Shown: positions 36,522 to 45,306 of the stretch, piece after piece
Layout: each line of letters opens with the position of its first letter
Position numbering within the stretch: position 1 is the stretch's first letter
Source: Arenibacter sp. F26102
GTDB lineage: Bacteria > Bacteroidota > Bacteroidia > Flavobacteriales > Flavobacteriaceae
NCBI RefSeq assembly: GCF_023015865.1
Contig: NZ_JALKBC010000009.1
Span: 62,001 to 126,000 of the forward strand
Direction: 5' to 3'
Length of the DNA: 64,000 nucleotides
Position numbers and translations under genes: made by a program
Notes under the pieces: model-generated
Databases searched by the model: none
Told to the model about the DNA's origin: nothing
The model's input: only the letters and a program-made list of their open reading frames with translations

Positions 36522-37613
36522 ATGCTAATTTGGACAAAATATGCACTTGCCTGTACCCTTATAATATCAGGTTGGTCCAGCAGGGAAAAGGTCAAGGAAA
36601 GTAAATTGGAAACAACAGCTAAGCACCCTGCCATTGCCGTTGAAGAGTACATTTATGAAATAGGCCATGGGCTAACACCCCAATGTCATGCTCCGACCAT
36701 TGAATTCAGCAATGGAACACTTGTGGCTTCCTGGTTTGGGGGAACAGAGGAAAAAAACAATGATGTAGGCATTTGGGTTTCTAGAAAAATGAATGGTATT
36801 TGGACAACCCCGGTTGAAGTGGCCGATGGCATAGAGGAGGACGGAGTTAGATATCCATCTTGGAATCCAGTACTATTTAAGCCTAAAAACAAGCCATTGA
36901 TTCTCTTTTATAAGGTAGGCCCCGATCCACTATATTGGTGGGGAATTTATAAAACCTCCGAGGATGATGGTCTTAGTTGGTCTGCGCCCAATAAATTGGC
37001 CGAAGGTATTTTAGGCCCTATAAAGAATAGACCGGTTACCTTGTCCAATGGGGATATTTTATCTCCTTCAAGTACCGAGAGTGAAACTGAGGGCCATAAA
37101 ATTTACTTGGAAAGGAGTGTGGATTTTGGTAAAACTTGGACTAAAACTGCTCCTTTGAATGATGGAAAGACATGGAAGGCCATACAGCCGGCGATTTTGG
37201 ACCATGGTAATGATACCATTCAATTATTAAGTAGAACCTATCAGGGGGTAATTGGCCAAAATTGGTCCTATGACGGTGGATTTAGCTGGAGTGAAATGAC
37301 GGCAACAGGACTTCCCAATCCTGACTCAGGGATAGATGCCATTACCTTGAAAGATGGACGGCATATATTGATCTACAATCCAACCAGTATAGAATCTGAG
37401 GATAGGGTTCCCTTGAGCGTAGGTATTTCCAAAGACGGCGAAACTTGGAAAAGGGTGTTGGATTTAGAGCCGTTAACGGCGACAACCGATAAAAAGGGGG
37501 AGGAATATTCTTACCCTACCCTTATTCAAACCCCAGACGGATTAATACATATTGTGTATACCTGGAACAGAAAGACCGTTAAACATGTGGTATTGGACCC
37601 TGAAAAATTATAA
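36522..37613 (+). CDS. Sialidase-fold (BNR repeat) exported protein
   Basis: The 363-aa six-bladed propeller has Asp boxes TSEDDGLSW, SVDFGKTW, SYDGGFSW and SKDGETW, and starts with the conserved block NGTLVASWFGGTEE ... IWVSRK. It belongs to the exo-alpha-sialidase/BNR_2 group, whose Bacteroidota members also include rhamnosidases, lyases and non-sialic-acid enzymes. The signal peptide ends in LIISGWSS: the lipobox position that should hold Cys has Trp (TGG), so lipidation is not expected. It follows the GH2 gene in the same operon. Confidence 0.8.
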   Translation: MLIWTKYALACTLIISGWSSREKVKESKLETTAKHPAIAVEEYIYEIGHGLTPQCHAPTIEFSNGTLVASWFGGTEEKNNDVGIWVSRKMNGIWTTPVEVADGIEEDGVRYPSWNPVLFKPKNKPLILFYKVGPDPLYWWGIYKTSEDDGLSWSAPNKLAEGILGPIKNRPVTLSNGDILSPSSTESETEGHKIYLERSVDFGKTWTKTAPLNDGKTWKAIQPAILDHGNDTIQLLSRTYQGVIGQNWSYDGGFSWSEMTATGLPNPDSGIDAITLKDGRHILIYNPTSIESEDRVPLSVGISKDGETWKRVLDLEPLTATTDKKGEEYSYPTLIQTPDGLIHIVYTWNRKTVKHVVLDPEKL

Positions 37614-37642
37614 ACGAATTCATTCTATAACAACCATTAAAA

Positions 37643-38929
37643 ATGAAAAAATTAGCAATAAATGGAGGCTTGGCCAGTCGTGATATTAATAAAAGTCCTT
37701 GGCCAAAATGGCCGGTATGGGGAAAAGAGGAGGAAGTTGCCCTGATTGAGGTACTTAACAGTGGGGTATGGTCCTACAACGGACCAAAGGAAACAGAATT
37801 TAATAGACTTTTTGCCGAATATACGGGAGTTAAACATGCCATTTGCACGGTAAACGGAACCATAACTTTGCAAATTGCCTTGGAAGCCTTAGGTATAGGT
37901 GTTGGGGATGAGGTTATTGTCCCAGGCTTAACCTGGCAGGCCACTGCCGCTACCGTAATAGATGTAAATGCCACTCCTATATTGGTGGATGTTAGTGAAG
38001 ATAACTGGTGTATTGATCCAAAGGAAATAGAAAAGGCCATTACCCCTAGGACTAAGGCTATCATTCCGGTACATTTATATGGAGCCTTTGCCGATATGGA
38101 TGCGGTTATGGCAATTGCCAAAAAGCATAATCTTTATGTTATTGAGGATTGTGCCCATAAACACGGTGGGGAATGGAATGGTAAAAAAGCGGGAAGTATT
38201 GGGGATATTGGTAGTTTTAGCTATCAATTGTCCAAACATTTGACCGCTGGGGAAGGTGGATCGGTAACCACTAACAATTCTGAATTGGCCGATAAATTGG
38301 ATGCACTTAGAAACTGCGGTAGAAGACCCGAGGCGGATGCCTTTGAAGGAGTGGATAAGGGTGCCGGGGATTATGGAGATGACGACGGTAATTTTATTCA
38401 GTCAGGAAATCTTAGAATAACAGAATTCCAGGCTGCAATCTTAGTAGAAGGGTTAAAACGTCTGCCAGAACAAAATGCCAACAGGGATGCCAACGGGGAG
38501 TACTTAAATGCATTGCTTGATAAAATCCCTGGGGTGGCCCCAATTGCACGTGATAAAAGGGAAACTAAAAAGGCTTACTTTAATTTTGCTTTTAGGTACT
38601 ATAAAAATGAATTTAAGGGCTTGCCCATTGAAAAATTCAGAAGTGCTTTGGAGGCTGAATTGGGAATCGTGGTGGATGCCAGTTATGAACCCTTGAACAA
38701 TTGTTCTTTATATGTGCCACATACAAAACCTTCCAGACATAAATTAAACGATGCCTATTGGAAGGCCATTGATCCAAAACGATTTTCATTACCCGTCTGT
38801 GAGCGTATTTTTAAGGAAGAATCGGTTTGTGTACACCACAAGGTGCTAATGGGAACTAAGGCAGATATGGACTTGGTGGCCGAGGCTATAAAAAAGATTT
38901 ATACCCATGCCGAGGAATTGATGGATTAA
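37643..38929 (+). CDS. DegT/DnrJ/EryC1/StrS family PLP aminotransferase
   Basis: The 428-aa sugar-aminotransferase-type enzyme has the PLP Lys198 in QLSKHLTAGEGG, the cofactor-binding IEDCAHKHGG segment and the N-terminal GVWSYNGPKETEF. Members make amino sugars or act in the reverse direction on amino cyclitols and amino sugars. In a catabolic operon with a GH2 glucosaminidase-type enzyme and an oxidoreductase, removal or transfer of an amino group from a keto/amino sugar is plausible (inference). It lies 29 bp after the preceding gene. Confidence 0.9.
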   Translation: MKKLAINGGLASRDINKSPWPKWPVWGKEEEVALIEVLNSGVWSYNGPKETEFNRLFAEYTGVKHAICTVNGTITLQIALEALGIGVGDEVIVPGLTWQATAATVIDVNATPILVDVSEDNWCIDPKEIEKAITPRTKAIIPVHLYGAFADMDAVMAIAKKHNLYVIEDCAHKHGGEWNGKKAGSIGDIGSFSYQLSKHLTAGEGGSVTTNNSELADKLDALRNCGRRPEADAFEGVDKGAGDYGDDDGNFIQSGNLRITEFQAAILVEGLKRLPEQNANRDANGEYLNALLDKIPGVAPIARDKRETKKAYFNFAFRYYKNEFKGLPIEKFRSALEAELGIVVDASYEPLNNCSLYVPHTKPSRHKLNDAYWKAIDPKRFSLPVCERIFKEESVCVHHKVLMGTKADMDLVAEAIKKIYTHAEELMD

Positions 38930-38984
38930 GAGTGTTTATTAGCCTTAAGGCAGATTAAATTATAGAAAACATTAGATTAAAATT

Positions 38985-39827
38985 ATGAAATTACCTATAA
39001 TTCTTCTTATTCTATTTACTTGTTTTAACCCTGTTTTTTCTCAAGATTCAATGGAGGTGTCGGACAACTACGGTTTACCACGAAAGGGAATTTGTGCCCA
39101 TAGGGGAGCAAATGAAACCCACCCTGAGAATACTTTGGCAGCATTTACGGAAGCTATTCGGTTAGGTGCGCAGATGATCGAGTTTGATGTCCGAATGACA
39201 AAGGATAATCAATTGGTGATTATGCACGATGAAAAGGTAAACAGGACCACCAATGGCCGTGGACTGGTGAAGAATCTTTCATTGAGAAAAATAAAAAGGC
39301 TGGATGCGGGGAAATGGAAATCCAAAGAGTTTAAGAAAGAAAGGGTTCCCACCTTAAAGGAGGCCTTGGATATTATGCCGAAAAACATCTGGCTTAATAT
39401 CCATTTAAAAGGGGACGAAAAATTGGGTGCGGCAACAGCGGAAGCTGTGATAGCGTCAGGTAGAACCCACCAAGCTGTTATTGCCGTAGGCAATGAAGCT
39501 GCAAAAGGGGTAAGGCAGGTAAGCAACAGCGTTATGATATGCAATATGGATCGTTTAACTTCTAGGGTGGATTATATTGATGGGACCATAAATAATAATT
39601 TTCCCTTTATCCAATTAAAAAGTAGTATGGACGATGAAAATCTGCTGGCAGATTTGAAGAAGCTGAAGGAAAATGGAATCAGCATCAATTATTTTCACTC
39701 TGAAGAAGAAGGTCGGGTGAAGGAATTATTGGATGCTGGGATCGATTTTATTTTGACCGATAATTTGTCCAAAATGCTTCAAGCCTTTGATAAACTCAAT
39801 TTAGCTCCAGCTGTGGACCCAAAATAA
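38985..39827 (+). CDS. Exported glycerophosphodiester phosphodiesterase family protein
   Basis: The 280-aa product has a signal peptide (FTCFNPVFSQ). The GDPD TIM barrel has catalytic and metal residues in place: AHRG (H39, R40), PENT (E48), EFDVR (E66, D68) and HDEKVNRTTNG (H81). These enzymes release alcohols from glycerophosphodiesters; some act on other phosphodiesters. Why it sits in a sugar operon is unclear; scavenging of phosphate or of a phosphodiester-linked sugar is possible. Confidence 0.9.
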   Translation: MKLPIILLILFTCFNPVFSQDSMEVSDNYGLPRKGICAHRGANETHPENTLAAFTEAIRLGAQMIEFDVRMTKDNQLVIMHDEKVNRTTNGRGLVKNLSLRKIKRLDAGKWKSKEFKKERVPTLKEALDIMPKNIWLNIHLKGDEKLGAATAEAVIASGRTHQAVIAVGNEAAKGVRQVSNSVMICNMDRLTSRVDYIDGTINNNFPFIQLKSSMDDENLLADLKKLKENGISINYFHSEEEGRVKELLDAGIDFILTDNLSKMLQAFDKLNLAPAVDPK

Positions 39828-39841
39828 TATAAGTAATTCAA

Positions 39842-40849
39842 ATGAAAAAAATTAAAATAGCCCTTATTGGCGCAGGATTTATATCTGATTATCATGCTCG
39901 TGGACTTCAAACGCTGTCTAATGTGGAAATTGTGGCCGTAGTGTCCAAAAACCTAGATAACGCCAAAAAGTTTGCCCTTAAGTACAACATTAAAGAGGCG
40001 CTGAACGATATTTCATCCCTTGTTAATAGGGATGATTTGGATGCCGTAATTATTAGTACCCCAAACCAATTTCACGCCCCTTATGCCATAAGGTTCTTAC
40101 AAAATGGTAAGGATGTTTTTCTTGAAAAACCCATGGGAATGAGTGGTGATGAAGGTAGACAAATAGCGGAGGTGGCCAAAAAGCATAACCAATTGGTAAT
40201 GGTTGGGCATATGTGGCGTTTTGATACCGATACCCGTTATATCAAGGAAACCGTTGATTCAGGAACTCTCGGCAAAGTGTTTAAGACCAAAGGTTACGGA
40301 ATACATGAAAATTGGGGCCCGTCTGGCTGGTTTACCAAAAAGGAACTGGCAGGTGGAGGAGCCTTAGCCGATATGGGGGTACATGCCATTGACGCCGTTA
40401 GGTATATTTTGGGAGACCCCAAACCTGCTAAGGTATATGCTCGAATTTCTACGGAATTTGGCGATTATGATGTGGACGACACAAGTATTTTGGTCATTAC
40501 ATGGGATAATGGCGCGGAAAGTATAATAGAAAGTGGATGGTGGCATCCCCATATGGACGGACCGGAAGCCAGTACCAGTTTATTCGGGACTAAAGGTTAC
40601 GCCAATCTGTTTCCTACATTTTTAAAAATGAAAGATGGGGAAGGCTCCATAACAACAGTGCCTGAGCTTCCAAAAAGGGAAGATCATTGTGACCAGATAA
40701 TCTATACCCGTCAAATGGAGTATTTTGTGGATTGTATCGAAAATAGGCAACAACCGGTTCCTGGACTTTTGGAAGGACAAATGGTGCTGGACATAGTTGA
40801 TGCAGCTTATAAATCAGCAAAAACGGGCGAGGTTGTAAATCTAATTTAA
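39842..40849 (+). CDS. Gfo/Idh/MocA family oxidoreductase
   Basis: The 335-aa NAD(P)-dependent dehydrogenase starts with KIALIGAGFISDYHARGL, has the E-K-P motif in DVFLEKPMGMSGDEG and shows GGGALADMGVHAIDAVRY with the expected Asp and His. It is probably involved in oxidising a sugar or amino-sugar intermediate. Spacings of 14 bp upstream and 28 bp downstream place it in the operon. It is clearly different in sequence from the family member at 8155-9147, so the two are not recent duplicates. Confidence 0.92.
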   Translation: MKKIKIALIGAGFISDYHARGLQTLSNVEIVAVVSKNLDNAKKFALKYNIKEALNDISSLVNRDDLDAVIISTPNQFHAPYAIRFLQNGKDVFLEKPMGMSGDEGRQIAEVAKKHNQLVMVGHMWRFDTDTRYIKETVDSGTLGKVFKTKGYGIHENWGPSGWFTKKELAGGGALADMGVHAIDAVRYILGDPKPAKVYARISTEFGDYDVDDTSILVITWDNGAESIIESGWWHPHMDGPEASTSLFGTKGYANLFPTFLKMKDGEGSITTVPELPKREDHCDQIIYTRQMEYFVDCIENRQQPVPGLLEGQMVLDIVDAAYKSAKTGEVVNLI

Positions 40850-40877
40850 AACCCAGCATATTCTCAATTCTAACACA

Positions 40878-41522
40878 ATGACTTTTATAGGCTTAAAGGA
40901 CAGTATCGAAAACATCATTTTTGACCTTGATGGCACCCTCTGGGATCCCATGCCAATGAGTATCAAGGCTTGGCATACAGCACTGAATGGGTTCGATTTT
41001 ATTAAAAATCCGATTTCCAAGGAAGATATACAGGGTATTTTGGGAATGCAGCACGATTTGGTAGGAAAGAAGCTGTTTCCTTATCTTAACGAAGGGCAGC
41101 AAGCTGAGGTCATGAACAGTTGCTATGTACAGGAGGTAAATGATATTAAGGAATCTGGGGGTGTGTTGTACAATGGATTGGAGGCAACCTTAAAGATTTT
41201 AGGGGAAAAGTATAATCTTTTTATAGTCAGTAATTGTCAGGCTGGTTATATCGAGGCCTTTTATGAATACCATGGTTTGGGCGCCTATTTTAAAGATTTT
41301 GAATGTTCGGGAAATACGGGTATGTCCAAAACCGAAAATGTAAAAATGGTCATTGAAAGAAATACACTTGCCAAGCCAATATATATAGGTGATACCCTTG
41401 GGGATTATACTGCTGCCGAAGGGAACCGAATACCATTTATTTACGCCAAATACGGTTTTGGGGAGGTCCCCAAAGCAGAATACACCATCAATACAATAGA
41501 AGATTTAAAGGATTTATTTTAA
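40878..41522 (+). CDS. HAD superfamily hydrolase (phosphoglycolate phosphatase/beta-phosphoglucomutase-like)
   Basis: The 214-aa protein has HAD motif I DLDGT (D16, D18), motif II VSNCQ, a motif III-like Lys in SKTENVKMV and motif IV GDTLGDYTAA. The helical cap between motifs I and II points to class I phosphatases or sugar-phosphate mutases. It is the last gene of the 31903-41522 operon. About 70 bp of its 3' end is repeated in a decayed form at 42107-42181. Confidence 0.9.
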   Translation: MTFIGLKDSIENIIFDLDGTLWDPMPMSIKAWHTALNGFDFIKNPISKEDIQGILGMQHDLVGKKLFPYLNEGQQAEVMNSCYVQEVNDIKESGGVLYNGLEATLKILGEKYNLFIVSNCQAGYIEAFYEYHGLGAYFKDFECSGNTGMSKTENVKMVIERNTLAKPIYIGDTLGDYTAAEGNRIPFIYAKYGFGEVPKAEYTINTIEDLKDLF

Positions 41523-41811
41523 TCCGCACCTGTGTATAAGGCATTCTCCCTTCGATGGAGTCCCCTATTTGGCGGAGTTGCACATGCAACGGTTTGTAAA
41601 AGTTTCTTCAGTCTTATTACTAGCTAGCAAGTTAAATACCCAATTAATGATTATGTTGAGCTACTTGTGTGATTTCTCCCTGTTGGTCGAAATGACCGTA
41701 GTAGTCACTTCGACAGAGTCCCCTTTTTGGGGACGATGAGAAGTCGCACATATTTGGCGGTACCACTATTAGGATTTCTCCCTTCTGGTACCGATGACTA
41801 AAACAAAAAAG

Positions 41812-41856
41812 CACCTCCCTTTGGCCAAAGGGAGGTGTCTTCGCCTAAGCGAAGAC
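41812..41856. repeat. Tandem hairpins including a perfect 26-bp palindrome
   Basis: CACCTCCCTTTGG pairs with CCAAAGGGAGGTG (41812-41837) without a loop. GTCTTCGC-CTAA-GCGAAGAC follows at 41837-41856. On the minus strand the palindrome is followed by a T-rich run, so it may also act as a terminator in that direction. Confidence 0.6.
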
Positions 41857-42106
41857 GGAAGGATCTGAAATCCCAAGCATGTGGATATAGACAGAAGACG
41901 GAGAATAGGCGAAAATTAGACTTCAATCTCTTTTCTTTCCCCGCCAAGGGGCTGTGCAATTCATTCCCCCTTCGTTCCAAGAAGAGAGTCAGTAGATGTT
42001 GCGCCTAAAAGGAGTTTTGGACTGCCCAACAGATGGGTGTGGTCCCTTTGACAGAGTCCCATTTCGAGGACTCCCGATGGTTAGCGGGAGAGAAGTCGCC
42101 AATAAT

Positions 42107-42181
42107 GGTTTTGGCAAGGTGCCCAAAGCGGAATACACCATCGATACAATAGTAGATTATGGGCTTTTATTTAATACCTAA
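42107..42181 (+). pseudogene. Decayed duplicate of the 3' end of the HAD hydrolase gene
   Basis: From 42107 the sequence matches the HAD gene end (from 41454) with about six mismatches in the first 53 bases. The frame still encodes GFGKVPKAEYTIDTIVDYG, compared with GFGEVPKAEYTINTIEDLK in the intact gene. No upstream HAD sequence is present; the flank is intergenic repeat. It is a relic of a duplication or of recombination, not a working gene. Confidence 0.8.
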
Positions 42182-42330
42182 ATAGGTCGGATTTAGCAAT
42201 CCAAATTTCTAGGATAAAGTCTATTTTTTTAGCTATTGGATAGCACAATTAATATCTGCCCATGCAATTTAAATAGTTGATTCTAATGCTTTGGATCCGT
42301 ATATTTGAATTTCCCTCTAAAATTTTGACA

Positions 42331-45306
42331 ATGTTTTTTAGCAGAATAAAGGTTCTGATTTTAATTTGTGCGCTGGGCGGTTTAGGTATTTCATGTGGCA
42401 GATCACCACAGTTCTCTGAACCTCTGCCTAAAGTGGTGGATTTTAATTTTCATGTAAAACCCATATTGGTACAGAATTGTTATTTGTGCCATGGCCCAGA
42501 CCCTAGTAGCAGAAAAGCAGAATTGCGATTGGATACCTACGAAGGCGCCACTGCTGCCCTAAAAGAAGGAGGTCACGCCATTGTTCCGGGGAAGACTTCC
42601 AAAAGCCATATGGTACAGCGGATTTATAATGAAGATCCAGGTATGGTAATGCCACCACCGGAGACCAATCTAAAACTTACCGAGAGGGAGAAGGCTTTAT
42701 TGAACAAGTGGATAGATCAGGGAGCCGAATGGAAAGATCACTGGTCCTTCATTAAGCCGGAGACGAAAATTGCGTTATCGGACCCTAAGGCCATCGATTT
42801 TATAATAGAAAAGAAACTAGATGAAAAAGGGTTGGAAAAAGTACCCCTTGCCAATAAAAACTCACTTATCCGAAGAGTATCCTATTTACTTACCGGCTTA
42901 CCTCCAAACCCTAAAGAGGTTCAAGAATTCCTTTCGGACAGCAGTAGTGTGTCTTACGAAAAATTGGTTGATCATTATCTGAATTCATCGGCCTACGGAG
43001 AAAGATGGGCAAGACATTGGATGGATTTGGTGCGGTATGCGGAAACAAAGGGCCATGAGTTTGATTATGCAATTACAGGTGCCTGGAAATATAGGGACTA
43101 CTTGATAAGGGCGTTCAACGAGGATGTGCCCTATGATCAATTCCTTAAGGAACACATTGCAGGGGATTTAATGCAAACTACTCGGGAAAATAAGGAAACC
43201 GGGGTTTCGGAATCTAGGCTGGGAACTACTTTCTATGTTATGGGTGAAGGCACCCATAGCCCTGTGGATGTGCGCCAGGACGAGGCAGATCGTATAGATA
43301 ATATGATCGACGTTACTACCAAGACTTTTCAGGGGTTAACGGTTTCCTGTGCAAAATGTCACGACCATAAATTTGACCCCATAACTGCAGCGGATTATTA
43401 TGCCCTATATGGGGTAATGGAAAGCACAAGGTTTTCTCCCGTTCCTGCCGATGTAAGCAAGAATAAGAAAATAGCGGCCAAGGAAATAGAAAATCTTAAC
43501 TCCTATATGCGGAAGTTGGTGGCCGGAAAATGGGACAAGGCCAAAAACAGCTATGAAAATACTGATCACGCCCAGAACACAGCAGTAAACACAAATGAAG
43601 AGGCATATACCGTAATTGGCGATTTTAGAGGCCGGGATTTTGATGGATGGACAAGTGATGGATTTGCTTTTGGGCCTAGGTCTACATTGGGCAATCCCAT
43701 AGTGGATCCGGCCACAGGAAAATTGCTTGGTTTGGATGAAGGAAAAGCCTCTAGCAGGGCAATAGGGATGGGGGTTTTTGGCGCTTTACGATCTCCCAAT
43801 ATTATCTTGGACAAAGATTTTGTTGGAGTAAGGGCACTTGGAAAAAACAGTAGCATCAGAATAATAATAGACAATTTTCAATTGATCCAAAATCCGATTT
43901 ATGGTGGAATAAACAAAAAGGTGAATACGGGGGAATGGAATAATTTTGTTTTTAAGGTAGCGGCATGGAAGGGTAGAAAGGCATATATTGAAATTTTACC
44001 GGGTGCTTTTGAACGCCATAAGTACGATCTACAGGAGGATGCTTTTATTGAGGCACAATACGCGGTGACTTATGATGGGGAATGGCCGTCGGTTTTGGAA
44101 AAGAATATCACCACACAACAGCCACAGGATAATTGGGCGTCCCTGGATATATCTCCTTCCAAAGTAACAAGAGTTAATAATGATTTGAAGAAAGGAAAAT
44201 TACCTTCGCATTTCCCTGAATTGAAATCGGTTGTGGATAGCAGCCAACAGCTGGCCAAAAGTTTAAAAACCGAAGCCTTTGTCAATGGGATATACGATGG
44301 TTACGGAATCGATAGCCCCATTTTTAATAGAGGTAATTATAAAGAGCCCTCGGAAGAACATATTCCCAGGAGATTTTTATCGATATTGTCATTGGGCGAT
44401 TCCGTATTTAAATCTGAAGGAAGTGGACGTATGGAGTTGGCTGAGGTAATGTTGAATGAAGATAATCCCTTGACTTCTCGCGTCATGGTAAACCGGATTT
44501 GGCACCATTTGTTCGGCAAGGGAATTGTAGAGACCGTTGATAATTTTGGTCTACAAGGAAAATTACCATCCCACCCGGAACTGTTAGATTACCTAGCCGT
44601 TAAGTTTCAGAAGGAAGGATGGTCCGTTAAAAAATTGATCAGGGCAATTGTTACATCAGAGACCTTTAAAAGGAGTACTTTGAGAAGTGATGCGCTGGCA
44701 AATACGGATCCCAACAATATTTATTTGGCCTCTTTTCCCGTAAGAAGATTGGAGGCAGAAGCTATTCGAGATGGAATATTGGCTGTTTCCGAAAGTTTGG
44801 ATTCCACCATGTACGGAACACCTGTGGCTACCCATTTAACAGCGTTTATGCAGGGAAGGGGTAGGCCGAGGAAATCGGGACCTATAGATGGGGAAGGGCG
44901 AAGGAGTATTTATTTGGAGGTACGGAGAAATTTCTTGGAGCCTATGATGACAACCTTTGATCGTCCTATTCCCTTTAGTACTTTTGGCAGTAGGAACGTT
45001 ACCAATGTGCCTTCGCAATCATTGATTTTAATGAACGACCCATTGGTTGCACAGCAGGCCGAAATTATGGCCGGGAAATTAATGGAAAAGGGACTGGACG
45101 GTTTTGAAGAGAAAGTACAGTGGATCTATATGCAGACTTTTTCGCGTTTGGCAAGTTCGGAAGAACTAAAAAAAGCTTCTGATTTTTTTGAGATGCTGCG
45201 GAGTATGGGAGAAAAAGAGGATGGTATGGAGAATCAAGAAATGGAACTCTGGAAAGAGTATTGTCATAGTATTTTTAATTTAAAAGAATTTATATACCTA
45301 ATCTAA
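42331..45306 (+). CDS. Planctomycete-type cytochrome c + DUF1549 + DUF1553 lipoprotein
   Basis: A large lipoprotein of about 990 aa (lipobox GISC). It has an N-terminal PSCyt1 haem domain with C-Y-L-C-H at 50-54 and MPPPETN. DUF1549 follows (LIRRVSYLLTGLPPNPKEVQ, SAYGERWARHWMDLVRYAET). A jelly-roll-like insert lies in the middle, and C-terminal DUF1553 starts around NPLTSRVMVNRIWHHLFG and ends with the typical FNLKEFIY. The set is abundant in Planctomycetes, where it always travels with DUF1501. The biochemical function is not known; electron transfer and polysaccharide degradation have been suggested by context. The frame opens at TTG 42277, but ATG 42331 gives a proper lipoprotein signal. 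Its stop overlaps the next start (TAATG). Confidence 0.88.
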   Translation: MFFSRIKVLILICALGGLGISCGRSPQFSEPLPKVVDFNFHVKPILVQNCYLCHGPDPSSRKAELRLDTYEGATAALKEGGHAIVPGKTSKSHMVQRIYNEDPGMVMPPPETNLKLTEREKALLNKWIDQGAEWKDHWSFIKPETKIALSDPKAIDFIIEKKLDEKGLEKVPLANKNSLIRRVSYLLTGLPPNPKEVQEFLSDSSSVSYEKLVDHYLNSSAYGERWARHWMDLVRYAETKGHEFDYAITGAWKYRDYLIRAFNEDVPYDQFLKEHIAGDLMQTTRENKETGVSESRLGTTFYVMGEGTHSPVDVRQDEADRIDNMIDVTTKTFQGLTVSCAKCHDHKFDPITAADYYALYGVMESTRFSPVPADVSKNKKIAAKEIENLNSYMRKLVAGKWDKAKNSYENTDHAQNTAVNTNEEAYTVIGDFRGRDFDGWTSDGFAFGPRSTLGNPIVDPATGKLLGLDEGKASSRAIGMGVFGALRSPNIILDKDFVGVRALGKNSSIRIIIDNFQLIQNPIYGGINKKVNTGEWNNFVFKVAAWKGRKAYIEILPGAFERHKYDLQEDAFIEAQYAVTYDGEWPSVLEKNITTQQPQDNWASLDISPSKVTRVNNDLKKGKLPSHFPELKSVVDSSQQLAKSLKTEAFVNGIYDGYGIDSPIFNRGNYKEPSEEHIPRRFLSILSLGDSVFKSEGSGRMELAEVMLNEDNPLTSRVMVNRIWHHLFGKGIVETVDNFGLQGKLPSHPELLDYLAVKFQKEGWSVKKLIRAIVTSETFKRSTLRSDALANTDPNNIYLASFPVRRLEAEAIRDGILAVSESLDSTMYGTPVATHLTAFMQGRGRPRKSGPIDGEGRRSIYLEVRRNFLEPMMTTFDRPIPFSTFGSRNVTNVPSQSLILMNDPLVAQQAEIMAGKLMEKGLDGFEEKVQWIYMQTFSRLASSEELKKASDFFEMLRSMGEKEDGMENQEMELWKEYCHSIFNLKEFIYLI

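Larger units (their letters stand above)
41523..42330. repeat. Repeat-rich intergenic region, about 800 bp
   Basis: No intact gene. Three related copies of a TTCGACAGAGTCCC-like unit occur at about 41544-41590, 41671-41750 and 42044-42100; the last two share the end GAGAAGTCGC. Two strong hairpins (41812-41837 and 41837-41856) and a gene fragment (42107-42181) are also present. Such units are typical of multi-copy intergenic elements; their copy number in the genome is not known from here. Confidence 0.65.

Noticed and set aside
8155..40849. Idea that the two Gfo/Idh/MocA genes (8155-9147 and 39842-40849) are a duplication
   Set aside because: They share only family motifs; N-termini and C-terminal domains differ strongly.
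41996..42181. Apparent 61-codon gene ending the repeat-rich spacer
   Set aside because: Only its last part matches a protein, namely the end of the HAD hydrolase; the rest is repeat DNA. It is a fragment, not a gene.
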